Shown: positions 46,647-57,500 of the stretch, piece after piece
Layout of the letters: each line of letters opens with the position of its first letter
Position numbering within the stretch: position 1 is the first letter of the stretch
Assembly: GCA_030704615.1 (NCBI GenBank)
Contig: CM060733.1
Coordinates: 12,462,001-12,526,000 of the forward strand
Length of the DNA: 64,000 nt
Direction of reading: 5' to 3'
From: Takakia lepidozioides
Lineage: Eukaryota; Streptophyta; Takakiopsida; Takakiales; Takakiaceae
Program-made: the position numbers and the translations under genes
The notes under the pieces: model-generated
The model's database searches: none
What the model was told of the DNA's origin: nothing
The model's input: the letters and a program-made list of their open reading frames with translations, nothing else

Positions 46647-49600
46647 ATGACCACAGCTTCCAAAAGAGGACCAAGAGAAGGAGTCCACTATGGCGCTTCT
46701 GGCACTTCTGGGCATGTGAGGATGCTCTGTGAGGCAGGGCGACTGAAAGAGGCTCTGCAGACTTTAAACCAAGGAGGCATTTCAGCAGATTCAGATACTT
46801 ATGTCCGTCTCTTGCATAAGTGCATCAAGATTAAAGGCCTGGAAGCTGGAAAGCAGGTGCATGCTCACATTATCGAAAGTGGATTCAAGCCAAATGTTTT
46901 TCTACACAACACCCTTGTCAACATGTATGTGAAGTGCCGAAGCATTGTGGATGCTCACCGAGTGTTCAACAAAATGCCTCAACGAACTTTGATCACATGG
47001 AATATAATGCTGGCAGGATTTACCAAGCATGGGTGTGGTAGGAATGCTTTGGAGACATATGAACAAATGATTCGGGAAGGGGTGAAGCCCGACCGCATCA
47101 CGTTTGTTTCTGTTTGCAATGCGTGTGCGAGCCTGGCAGCCCTGGAAAAGGGCAAAGAGGTCCATGGTGACATCATCAAAGCTGGAATTGTACCAGATGT
47201 CATTCTCAATAATACCCTTGTGGACATGTATTCCAAATGTGGGTGCATCGAGGATGCAAAGGGAGTGTTCAACAACATGGCTAAGCGAGATGTGGTGTCA
47301 TGGAATGCAATGATCGCAGGATATGCGCAGCAGGGGCATGGGATGGAGGCTTTGCAGACCTATGAGCAAATGATGCAGGAAGGGGTGAAGCCCGACCACA
47401 TCACGTTTGTTTGCGTTTGCAATGCATGTGCGAGCCTGGCAGCTTTGGAAAAGGGCAAAGAGGTCCATGGTGACATCATCAAAGCTGGAATTGTACCAGA
47501 TGTCATTCTGGACAATACCCTGGTGGACATGTATGCCAAATGCGGCTGCATTGAGGATGCAAAGGGAGTGTTTGACAATATGGCTGAACGAAATGTGGTG
47601 TCTTGGAGCGCCATGATCGCAGGATATGCACAGCAGGGGTGCGGGATGCAGGCTTTGGAGACCTATGAGCAAATGGTGCGGGGAGGGGTGAAGCCCAACC
47701 ACGTCACATTTGTTTCCGTTTGCAATGCGTGTGCGAGCCTGGCAGCCCTGGAAAAGGGCAAAGAGGTCCATGGTGACATCATCAAAGCTGGAATTGTACC
47801 AGATGTCATTCTGAACAGTACCCTGGTGGACATGTATGCCAAATGCGGCTGCATCGAGGATGCAAAGGGAGTGTTTGACAATATGGCTGAACGAAATGTG
47901 GTGTCTTGGAGTGCCATGATCGCAGGATATGCACAGCAGGGGTGTGGGAAGGAGGCTTTGGAGACCTATGAGCAAATGCTGCGGGAAGGGGTGAAGCCCG
48001 ACCACATCACGTTTGTTTGCGTTTGCAATGCGTGTGCCAGCCTGGCAGACCTGGAAAAGGGCAAAGAGGTGCATGGTGACATTGTCGCAGCTGGAATTGT
48101 ACCAGATGTCATTCTGAACAATACCCTCGTAGACATGTATGCCAAATGTGGGTGCATCAAGGATGCCAAGGGAGTGTTTGACAATATGGCTGAACGCAAT
48201 GTGGTATCGTGGAGCACATTGATCGCAGGATATGCACAGCAGGGGTGCGGGATGGAGGCTTTGGAGACCTATGAGCAAATGATGCAGGATGGGGTGAAGC
48301 CCGACCACATCACGTTTGTTTGCGTTTGCAATGCGTGTGCGAGCTTGGCAGCTCTGGAAAAGGGCAAAGAGGTCCATGGTGACATCATCAAAGCTGGAAT
48401 TGTATCAAACGTCATTCTGAACAATACCCTCGTGGACATGTATGCCAAATGTGGGTGCATCGAGGATGCAAAGGGAGTGTTCGACAACATGGCTGAACGA
48501 GATGTGGTGTCGTGGAGCACGATGATCACAGGATATGCACAACAGCAGCGCGGGATAGAGGCTTTGGAGACCTATGAGCAAATGATGCGGGATGGGGTGA
48601 AGCCCGACCACATCACGTTTGTTTGCATTTGCAATGCATGTGCAAGCCTGGCAGCCCTGGAAAAGGGCAAGGAGGTCCATGGTGATATCGTCAAAGCTGG
48701 AATTGTACCAGATGTCATTTTAAATGGTACGCTTCTGGACATGTATGCCAAATGTGGGTGCATCGAAGCTGCAAAGGCACTGTTTGACAATATGGCTGAA
48801 CGCAATGTGGTGTCATGGAGCGCAATGATCGCAGGATATGCCCAGCATGGTTGTCATAGGGAGGCCCTGCAACTGTTTGAAGGAATGCAAAAGGAAGGCT
48901 TGAAGCCGGACAGTATCGCCTTTACATGTGTTCTCTCTGCATGCAGCCACGCTGGCCTTCTGGATGAAGGAAGACGCTACTTTGATTCCTTGAGTCAAGA
49001 TCATGGTGTCACTCTGACAGGAAAGCACTTGGGCTGCATGGTGGACCTTCTTGGACGTGCTGGGCAACTGGATGAGGCACAGGACCTCATTAATAAAATG
49101 TCAATCAAACCAGATGTTGTGGTGTGGAAGGCTTTGCTTGGTGCCTGCAGAATCCATGGCAATGTGGAGATGGCAGAACGTGCAGCAACATCTATTCTCA
49201 AGTGGGATGACCAGGATGCCGCAACTTATGTGTTGCTATCAAACATCTATGCAGCAGCTGGCAGGTGGGATGATAGTGCAAAGGTGAGAAAAATGATGAA
49301 GGTCAGAGGGGTTAGAAAGGAGGCAGGTCGTTGCTGCATTGAGGTTGGCAACAGGGTGCACACCTTTGTTGTAGATGACAATTTGCATCCCAAAATAAAG
49401 GAAATCCATGCTGAATTGAGAAGATTGTCTGGACAGATGAAGGAGGCAGGGTATCTGCCTGACACGCGCTTTGTATTGCATAATCTGGGGGAGGAGCTTA
49501 AAGGAGACTCTCTTTGCCACCACAGTGAGAAGCTGGCCATTGGTTATGGGCTGATCAGCACGGCCCCTCGGACCCCTCTCCGTCTCATCAAGAATCTTCG

Positions 49601-49730
49601 GGTGTGTGGTGACTGCCACACCTCCACCAAGTTCATCTCAAAGATTGTTGGCCGAGCAATTGTTGTACGGGACGCTAACCGCTTTCACCACTTTGAAGAT
49701 GGGGTTTGTTCTTGTGGGGATTACTGGTGA
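46647..49730 (+). CDS. PPR-DYW protein (right arm)
   Basis: 1,027 residues from ATG 46647; the frame is open back to a TGA at 46509, but this is the first in-frame ATG. It has seven PLS triplets of about 101 residues, one more than the left-arm gene, all nearly identical (VHGDIIKAGIVPDVIL, TLVDMYAKCGCIEDAKGVF, GVKPDHITFVCVCNACA). An unlike last unit, E/E+ motifs and a complete DYW domain follow: HSE near residue 959, CGDCH, CSCGDYW end. Predicted organellar C-to-U RNA editing factor. No frameshift or internal stop. N-terminal targeting is unclear because translation from 46647 begins in the Ser/Thr linker (MTTASKRGPREG); a transit peptide could come from upstream exons if they are spliced in. 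Confidence 0.88.
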   Translation: MTTASKRGPREGVHYGASGTSGHVRMLCEAGRLKEALQTLNQGGISADSDTYVRLLHKCIKIKGLEAGKQVHAHIIESGFKPNVFLHNTLVNMYVKCRSIVDAHRVFNKMPQRTLITWNIMLAGFTKHGCGRNALETYEQMIREGVKPDRITFVSVCNACASLAALEKGKEVHGDIIKAGIVPDVILNNTLVDMYSKCGCIEDAKGVFNNMAKRDVVSWNAMIAGYAQQGHGMEALQTYEQMMQEGVKPDHITFVCVCNACASLAALEKGKEVHGDIIKAGIVPDVILDNTLVDMYAKCGCIEDAKGVFDNMAERNVVSWSAMIAGYAQQGCGMQALETYEQMVRGGVKPNHVTFVSVCNACASLAALEKGKEVHGDIIKAGIVPDVILNSTLVDMYAKCGCIEDAKGVFDNMAERNVVSWSAMIAGYAQQGCGKEALETYEQMLREGVKPDHITFVCVCNACASLADLEKGKEVHGDIVAAGIVPDVILNNTLVDMYAKCGCIKDAKGVFDNMAERNVVSWSTLIAGYAQQGCGMEALETYEQMMQDGVKPDHITFVCVCNACASLAALEKGKEVHGDIIKAGIVSNVILNNTLVDMYAKCGCIEDAKGVFDNMAERDVVSWSTMITGYAQQQRGIEALETYEQMMRDGVKPDHITFVCICNACASLAALEKGKEVHGDIVKAGIVPDVILNGTLLDMYAKCGCIEAAKALFDNMAERNVVSWSAMIAGYAQHGCHREALQLFEGMQKEGLKPDSIAFTCVLSACSHAGLLDEGRRYFDSLSQDHGVTLTGKHLGCMVDLLGRAGQLDEAQDLINKMSIKPDVVVWKALLGACRIHGNVEMAERAATSILKWDDQDAATYVLLSNIYAAAGRWDDSAKVRKMMKVRGVRKEAGRCCIEVGNRVHTFVVDDNLHPKIKEIHAELRRLSGQMKEAGYLPDTRFVLHNLGEELKGDSLCHHSEKLAIGYGLISTAPRTPLRLIKNLRVCGDCHTSTKFISKIVGRAIVVRDANRFHHFEDGVCSCGDYW

Positions 49731-49890
49731 AACGATGTTTTTTCTGGAAAGGTGTGAGTTTCGTGCTTCATCCACTGATCTGTATAGCTACGCAGGTCAT
49801 CCACCATTTCCTGAGAATATTGACAATGATGTACTGTTGATGGCATTTCCTGTGGCATATCCACGGGAATGATAGTGGGGTCTAAGTCCA

Positions 49891-51700
49891 AAAAGTGGCC
49901 AATTGCCAGAGGGGGTGATGGGAGTGGGTGGGCAGCATACCGTGGAAGTCAGTTTGTGTGGGGAGCCTTCTATTGGCGCAGCTGTGCATGTGTCGGAGGG
50001 CCAGTGGACAGCAAAGTGGGGAAGGCTCGCTGGGTTCAGTGTAGGGTGGGGATGCTCTCAGTACTTCTACTTTCACATGTCTTCATACTCATCTCAATTT
50101 ACTAAAACTTTTTTCTGGTCGTTGAATGCGGGCATAGAAGCAGCATGGAGCCTGTTCCATTTGTTGGAGTTTAGGGGACAATGGCTTGTACGTAAACCGG
50201 AATTGGTCGGATCAATGGATTGGGGAAAGACACAGGCGGATCAATCCCTTCTGAGACCATTTGGAAAACGTGGATGAACATCGATCAAAAGCTCGATTGT
50301 GGACGGTATTTCACCACTACGGGCTGTAGCCTGGCACACCCCCCACCGCGGCTCGGCAGTAAGAATGGACGTACGAAGAAACAGATGAAGCTACTCATCC
50401 ATAGCCTACCGATGAGGCCGGTGACCAACGCGAGAGGGCGAGAGGGCGAGAAGGCAAGCGTTGGCCTCGGCCCGCACGCCGCTCTCTGGAGCCTTCCCTG
50501 CACCGCGCGGAGCTCACTGCTGACACGCTCGCTGTCTGTGCTCGGCCGTGCCTATGGTTCTGGCCCCAGACTGCTATTCTCTTTCCGTCTACTGTTGGTT
50601 TCGGTTTGTGTTCTTCTGAGAGAGCTCTATTTGGCATCGCTGTGTCTGTGGTTTACCTAGTGTACACGCAAGGGGTCTACTTTGTTATTCCAGTTCCGAC
50701 AAGAATCTTCGAAGAAAGATCTATGTAAGTCTTGATCTGGCTCTTTGATTACGTCTTGTTGGTGCTCTGTTTTGAAGAGAGAAACTTGTTGTGTGCTATA
50801 ACGAAGATTCTGACTGGTGGTAATGGTGACCGCGGAGGTTCCTCGTTCCCGTATGACGAGCAAAAGGAACATATGCAGGTCTTTTGGCTTGTAGTGAGAC
50901 GTCACTTGGTTGCATTTGGCTTGCTCTTTTAAAACCTAGAATATTCCGAAACTTCTCTTAAATAGTGACATTGATATGAAAATTGTGGTCAAACTCGGGC
51001 TCAAGGCTTGTTGAGTGTATTTCGGACCAGCACTTTTCGGCGGAAAACTCTGTAACTTGTAATTCCAGCTCGTAGGTTAGGATAGAATACTTGGAAACTT
51101 TGGAAGTTTCTGAGGAGGTAAAGACTAAGACCTCAGCCTGAGGGTGCCTTATAGAGGCGCCATCTATTTCTGTATATTGAGAATTGGAGTGCCGTGGATG
51201 TTTGAAAAGATTTAGGTTGTGGCTACAGTAACCTTCAGATTTGGACGTGAAGCTTCTGTAGGAGAGTGCTAAAGCATCGGATGTAGTTTCGCTGTATTTC
51301 TCTGCTCGCACTTATGGACTGCAGCAAGTTCCATTGTAGAAGCCTTGCCGAGGCTATTTACTTGGTGAAGCCACCTATAAACTTGTTATACCTTCAATAT
51401 GCTCAGTGAAGTAATAGACTCGAGGTTTCGGCTTGCTACCGCACTAACTTTGCCTCTCCCCTATCGGTTTGTTTGCAGGAGGTTGCTATCTAGTATCTTC
51501 AGCTGTGGCGTTCTTCCTTTTTGACCTAAGGACCTTTATTCAAGTTCTGGTTGAAGATTGACACAAATAAGGTTTGAAAGGGCTTTGACTTTGGTGACTG
51601 CGACCATTAATCACAATTTGGCCTACGGAAAGTGTAGACATACTGGTCAAAGGATACAATTGGTGTCGAAGGCACCAGGATTATTTGAGATACAAGACGA
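49891..51700. other. Spacer; likely promoter and 5' UTR region of U2AF35 gene
   Basis: The interval 50330-50640 is GC-rich with many CpG and may be the promoter or 5' leader of the downstream gene. A splice-like acceptor near 51478 (TTTGTTTGCAG) fits a 5' UTR intron. No protein-coding exon is recognised before 51701. Confidence 0.35.
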
Positions 51701-53757
51701 ATGGCAGAACATTTAGCCTCAATCTTTGGCACAGAAAAGGACCGCGTTAATTGCCCATTCTACTTCAAGATTGGAGCATGCAGACATGGAGACCGTTGCT
51801 CTCGGTTGCACAACAGGCCAACTATTAGCCCTACTTTGCTGTTATCCAACATGTATCAAAGGCCTGACATGGCTGCCCCTGGAATGGATCCACATGGCCA
51901 AAACATGGACCCTCGGAGAGTGCAGGATCATTTTGAGGTAAATCATGTTTTGCTGCCTCCACATTACTTTTCCATGTCTAATTCTTCAGCTTTTCTGGTA
52001 TCTGCTGCTTGGCCCTTTTTGTTCTAAGTTCACTAATGGGACAATGCTTACTGTCTTAATTTCACTTACTATTGTTGCCTTTCAAGTGTATCTGGACGGT
52101 ACTACAGGCCATAGCGTCTCTCTGTGTTTGGTGGAAGTAAACCAAAGTTCTTTCTTCTCAATGTTTCCGCTGTAAGCTCTACTAGGAGTGGTTCTGCTGC
52201 TAAATCTACTCCTGGGATTGAAAGTTAAGTTTGTCACATATCATGGAATGCTGCCTATGAACATCGTTAGGATGGATTATGAGGCACAAGTCCGCCGACT
52301 CTGTTGTATCTGCCTTGCTACTGGATGCCATTTCTAATGGAGTAGGCACCTAATGATTTGACCTTGTACTATTTTTATGCACAGGATTTTTATGAAGACA
52401 TTTTTGAGGAGCTGAGCAAATATGGAGAGCTGGAAAGCCTCAATGTGTGCGACAACCTTGCTGACCACATGGTAAACACAAAAAGGTTTCACTGCCTCCT
52501 ATGTGATAGGAATGAAAACTCAATCCTGCAGAGAGGTTCCATTGGTTTAGACGATTCAATGAGATATGCATGTTAGGGACGCACATGTAGTGGTTATTCT
52601 TTCTTGTCTGCTGCCTCTGGTTCCGTTTTGAATGGGCAGGAAGTGTTTCATACTCTGGTTTTCTGGATATAGGTTGGGAATGTGTATGTCCAGTTCCGGG
52701 AAGAAGAACAAGCTGCAGCTGCATTGCAAGCATTAACGGGCCGGTTTTATGCAGGTCTGTGATGTCAAACCTTCAAAAGTTCTTCTTGTGTCATCATTCT
52801 TGAAAAGAGACCATCTCTTTGTCCCATGTAATGTGGAGTCAGTCTGCAAATAAAGTGCTGGCATGGTTTAGTGGATCTGCAGAGTTATGTTCAAGCAGTA
52901 TAACGCATTTGAGGGTGAATGCATAGGACTCCTGTTTTTTATGGTCATCTGCTTGATGCCGGAGATTTATGTTTGCTTTTGATGTTGTTGAGGCTCTCAG
53001 TTTGGTCTAAAGTGACCTGTTTGAATTGTCTGTGGCAGGACGTCCAATGATTGTGGACTTTTCGCCTGTGACTGATTTTCGAGAGGCCACCTGTCGCCAG
53101 TATGAGGAGAACACTTGCAACCGGGGTGGCTACTGTAATTTCATGCATTTGAAAAAGATCAGTAGGTCAGAATGTTGTCCCTTTGCTGCCTTTGGCGTAG
53201 TCACACCATAATGGTCATATCATTTTTTACCTTAGCATGGTTAACTGAGATGGAATACAAGATGTGAGTCTGTTGGCTTCAAGTTTGTTTTTCAAGGTGC
53301 TCAATTGACTAGAGACTGACAGCAGTTGAGTACATGCTACAGGGATCTTCGAAGGAAGTTGTTTGGAAGCTACAAACGGCATAGTCGCAGTCGCAGTCAG
53401 AGCCACAGCCTGAGTCCACCCCGCCGTGACTACGACAAGCATTCCAGAGACTATGATGACTATCCTCGCGGTGGACGAGGATATGATCACAGATATGATG
53501 ACCGAGACGAGAGGTTACGATCCAGCAGGATGGACTCTAGTCGGAGTCATACTCGTAGCCCTGGCAGCCGTCATAGGCGCAGCAGAAGCAGGAGTCTTGT
53601 GGGAAGGCGTAATCGGACTCCAGTCCGGGAGGGTAGCGCTGAACGAAGAGCAAAAATTGAACAGTGGAACAAGGAGCGAGAAGTACAAGAGGCAGCCGCA
53701 AATGGAAAAAGTGGGGATGTTTCCAATGGTGGCCGAGGGTCATACAAACTCCGATGA
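51701..53757 (+). CDS. U2AF1: U2 snRNP auxiliary factor small subunit (U2AF35)
   Basis: Recognises the 3' splice-site AG and pairs with U2AF65 in early spliceosome assembly in the nucleus. Exons 51701-51937, 52385-52471, 52673-52754, 53039-53165, 53343-53757, all GT-AG, total 315 residues. Domains in order: first CCCH zinc finger ([20 protein letters not shown], residues about 18-37), U2AF-homology RRM ([49 protein letters not shown]), second CCCH finger ([19 protein letters not shown]), LRRKLFG, and a C-terminal Arg/Ser-rich and Asp/Tyr/Arg-rich tail with RRSRSRS. Length and order match plant U2AF35. The start is the ATG directly before AEHLASIFG, as in the family. No lesion is seen. The tail also has Gly/Asp/Tyr repeats beyond the RS block. 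Confidence 0.95.
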
Positions 53758-55020
53758 CGCTTGAAAATATAGGCCTCGGTTTGTTCCATACCTGGCCTAG
53801 CGTAATTCCTGTCTTCCCGTGTCTCCCACTGTCTGTCCACCTTCTCAGAGGTGACACGGCTGTCTTTCTTCTGGGCAATCGCCAGATGGTTGATTAGCTC
53901 TCACCGATCATTTTACTCTGTGCAGGTGGTGTGCAGGTTGAAGATGCTGTGATATCTGCAACTTTCGGTTCTTGGGGACTGGGGAGCCTAGGGTGGGTTT
54001 GCAGGGGCAGGGGTAATGGCACTGGGTGTTCTATCACTCACTGTTATTTGTCCACAAATGCATGAGTGAGGTGAGGTTATCCTTGCAGTTAACCTGCTAG
54101 TCTGGTAATCAAGCAGATTACCTGGTCTAGTGCACTTCTAGGGGTTGTCAATTTACACAATTGGCAGTCTGAGCCATGGAATGTATTGAACAAGTAGGCA
54201 GTGGGGAGGGGCGGGTGGGGAGGTGGAGTTTTGGGGTGTTGCCTGGGTTTCCGGAGTGCTCTCACATGTTATGAGTTTGGTGCAGGACCCAGGTTTTTCA
54301 GGTTGGTTCCTTCTGCCATGAAGGTGCGTCAGGCTAACATATGGTTTGTGTACAGGTGGACGTGGGAGGAACGTGTATAGAACATTTATATGTTGCGGCG
54401 CGGCGGGTGTTTGTCAGCTTCAGTTTCTCTCCCCTCTGTGTCTTCTGGAGATAGTAGGGATGATGACCTGTGCTGCAGGTTCAGGAGAGTTGAAAGGGCT
54501 TATTTTTTGATCCTGCGCAGGTTTGCAGGTCAGCCATAGCCATTCCTCTAATCAAGCTCATGTCTTGCGCAGGGGCATGGTTTTTAATATTTGCTTTGCT
54601 AGGATCACATCTGTCTGCAGGTGCAGGAACTTTTTTTCTTTCTGCCTTTTTCTCCAAGTGACTACTTGGATCTGCAGGTACAGCCAGGTGGTGTCCTTTT
54701 AGTGCAGGGGTGTGATCAGACCAGCAATGTTTCGTTAGCACTGGGAAGATGGCACTTCTGCAGATTACACAGCTGGCGATATGCCTAGCTGTAGTTAGTC
54801 TTTACATGTAGATTTGTGATTCTTTTCTCAGATTAAAATGCCTGTCCATATTATCCATATGGATGTAGCTGACTGTTGGAATTTCTTTCTTACAAGCCTT
54901 CCCGATGTGGATATAGCTTGTGAAATCAGGAATGGAAGTTGCTGTTTACAGTTGACACTCAAGGAATGCCATGTATCTTATTCCACCTCCGCTTGTCTGG
55001 ACTAACGCAAATGAATAGAT
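53758..55020. other. 3' UTR and spacer after U2AF35
   Basis: T/G-rich sequence without recognised exons; the proximal few hundred bases are probably 3' UTR. No clear polyadenylation signal was identified. Confidence 0.35.
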
Positions 55021-55022
55021 TG

Positions 55023-55500
55023 TACTCATAAGACGTTGTTTGCCGTAGCCTTGTGGCCATTGACCCCGCGCCCAGTTTGAGCGGGAACAAAAGGGACAGA
55101 ACCTACCTCTGTCAGGGGCTGACGTTGTTAGTAAGACTTACCTCCATATAAAGAATTAATCCCGGTTTTCCAGATATCCTCTAGAAATCCCTTCACACAA
55201 GCATCAATCTGCTGTGTGTGAAAACGCAAATGAATAGAATGCGCTCATAAGATGCCGTTTGCTGTAGCCTATTATGGCCATAGACCCTGTGCTGAGTTTG
55301 GACAGAACAAGATGGAACAGCCATACCCTTTGTGAGGGGCTCACTCCAGTGGTGGGACCTACGTTCTTGTAAACAGTGTCAGCATGAACAGACGTACTCA
55401 TACTGTGTTTGCAGCCTTGTGGCCATGGACCCCGACCCCGCACCCAGTTTGGTGGAAAAGAGAATAGACACTACCTTTGTGAGGGCCTCACTACAGTAAT
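55023..55500. repeat. Three-unit degenerate tandem repeat
   Basis: Units begin near 55023, 55245 and 55393. Each has CTCATAAGA-like, GTTTGC, GTAGCC, GGCCAT, GACCCC and CAGTTTG blocks followed by CTACCT..GTGAGGGGCTCAC. The first unit is almost identical to 9473-9535. No ORF or recognised RNA fold. Confidence 0.8.
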
Positions 55501-55800
55501 GCGACTTCCCTTGATATAAACAATTTGTTTGGGCTTACATGCATCAATCTGTCGTGTGTGATCCGCAGAACATTTAGACCCCAACAGCACCAGGGCTTGA
55601 GGCTTTAGATCCTTGTGCATGTGATTTGCCCAGCAATTAGACCCCGACAGGGCCAAGGGTTTAGGTTCAGAGAGAGAGAGAGAGAGAGGATGCCTCACAA
55701 ATAAGAGCTGACAGTGACTTAAGATCGAGAGTATGTTTGGCAGATAGCTGCTACTGTTGGCTCCTATCCGAGAACTACTAAACTTACTCTGCCTTTGCAG

Positions 55801-55851
55801 AAGATTATGGCAATGTATCTTGAAGAGCGTGAGAAGCAGAAAGAGTCTCAG
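55801..55851 (+). other. Isolated exon-like segment
   Basis: A 17-codon open stretch, KIMAMYLEEREKQKESQ, lies between a strong acceptor (TGCCTTTGCAG) and a donor (GTAATA). Its charged helix-like composition looks coding, but no adjacent exon was found. It may belong to an unseen gene or be chance. Confidence 0.2.
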
Positions 55852-57290
55852 GTAATAAGCAGCCATCTACTTCATGTGATAAAAGGGTAAGTAACTCCTT
55901 TGTGTGGCAAAGGAAAGTTACTGGTGGGACTACCAGAAAGTCAGAAAATAAATGACGAGAGGTAATCAGGTTTCAGCTGTATAAGTGCCGGAGGAAGGTG
56001 GTTGTTGTGGACATGAGGGATGCGCTAAGGCGCATGTGAGCCACATATATACACACTTACATATACCTTCGCCGTTGGCTAGCATTCCATTAACAAGGTG
56101 ACGAACCTTGACAGTCATATATTCAAGAGTTGTGGGCTTGCACACAGAGCGTGCTGCAATGCAACCCCTTTTCTGCAGTACAGAACTGGATTCGTGGAGC
56201 TGCAAGGAGAGCTCTCACCCTAGAGTCATATATATGCCAACAACAGCAAGGTCAAGAAGAAAAAAAGTGCAGGGCCCTTGAAACGAATTGGGAGTGTGAA
56301 TGTGCTCTGCACCTCAGCAGTGGAGGTTTCCTTATTACCAAACACAGGCCACATGTGATGGGGGACACAAAAAAGCTTATTTTTCCGTTGTTGGTGTTCA
56401 TATGAGAGATGAAGCAAACAAGGTTCATCTCGCCCAGTCTTATCCATTTGGCTAACTAAGACATCTTGGACCCAAGCCTTGATTGATGGTCCACTGTGTG
56501 CTGCGTGTATCCATTGTGAAACTTTAAAACGATATCTTGGAAAGCTTCTTCAGAGGCATCTCTGGCAGGAGATTCCACCCACATCTCTCCAATGCAACAG
56601 AAGGATCACAGTTAGGCATGGGCACTGCCTAGTGCACCTCGAGGAAGGACCCTCCAACTTGAAACAGGTCAATCAGCAGTTGACGTCTGTCGCTGTGTGG
56701 TTGTCCCCTTGAGTGTTTTTGCTTGCGGGATTTTTACTTTGCAAACAATCTCACTCAATCCAGTTAGACAGACCGTACTGATTGCAAAGCTCAGAAGGGA
56801 TGCACTAGCCAAGGTCTTCCAATAACTCAAACCACCACCGGCATCGCATTCAGGCCCCTCATTCATTTGGGCCCCACCCTCTTTTATGAATCTTTTTAGA
56901 GAATGGGGCGGAGCCCTTCAATCAAATTGGAATTACTTGGCAGGAGGCCGTGAGGTCCCACCTTTGAGTCAACGTAAACCCATTCCACGCGAGTCTCCCT
57001 CCCTAGACTCTCATAACTCATATATATATATATATATATATACTTGGAAGTCACTCACAAATGAGGACAAGGAAACAGCTGAAAGAAACAAGCTAGAGTC
57101 GTAAGCGATGAGAAGCAGAACAGATGACAGCTTCAACGCTTCCCACGAAGTGCTTTTGTCGTAAGTAGGATGTGGCACTCGGGATCCTTAGGTAGGATGT
57201 AGGATGTGGCACTGGGGAATTGGTATCGGTAAGCGTGAACAGCGCAATCCACGGTTATGGGGGTAATGGGGGTAATATGTCTGAAAAGGG
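55852..57290. other. Spacer without recognised gene
   Basis: Contains an (AT)n run at about 57018-57041. Short frames on either strand lack family motifs and splice support. Confidence 0.35.
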
Positions 57291-57292
57291 AA

Positions 57293-57500
57293 GTACAAGT
57301 CATAAGCGGACATAGGGCACTGATGCACCGCACAATAAATAAATTAAAACCAATATAAAAATTTATTTGGAATTATTTGAAGGAAAAAAAGAAGAAGAGT
57401 TAAAACGTTAAAACCTAGTAATGCCATGACACTTAATAGTATGGTACTTAAAGTAGATACTTAATAGATAAGTAATAATTTTAATTTTATAATATCAAGT
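57293..57500. repeat. Dispersed A/T-rich repeat, copy 2
   Basis: Diverged partner of 35990-36230, sharing TACAAGTCATA-GCGGA-ATAGGG at its start and GTAATAATT..TATAAT near its end. Confidence 0.5.

Larger units (their letters stand above)
37643..49890. repeat. Giant inverted duplication (palindrome), about 12.2 kb
   Basis: The left arm 37643-43613 and right arm 43634-49890 are reverse complements over their whole length, with a 20-nt spacer at 43614-43633. At the centre the match is almost perfect for well over 1 kb; further out there are substitutions and indels, including a difference of one 303-bp PPR triplet. Outer limits are where GGGTAGACCCCACTATCATT on the left stops matching AATGATAGTGGGGTCTAAGT on the right. 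Each arm holds OSB-like exons and one PPR-DYW gene, the two genes diverging from the centre. Confidence 0.92.

Noticed and set aside
47298-48377. Long antisense open frame (359 codons) opposite the right PPR gene, with similar ones opposite the left gene
   Set aside because: It repeats with the 303-bp PPR triplets and mirrors their codon structure; it is a shadow of the PPR frame, without domain or start support.
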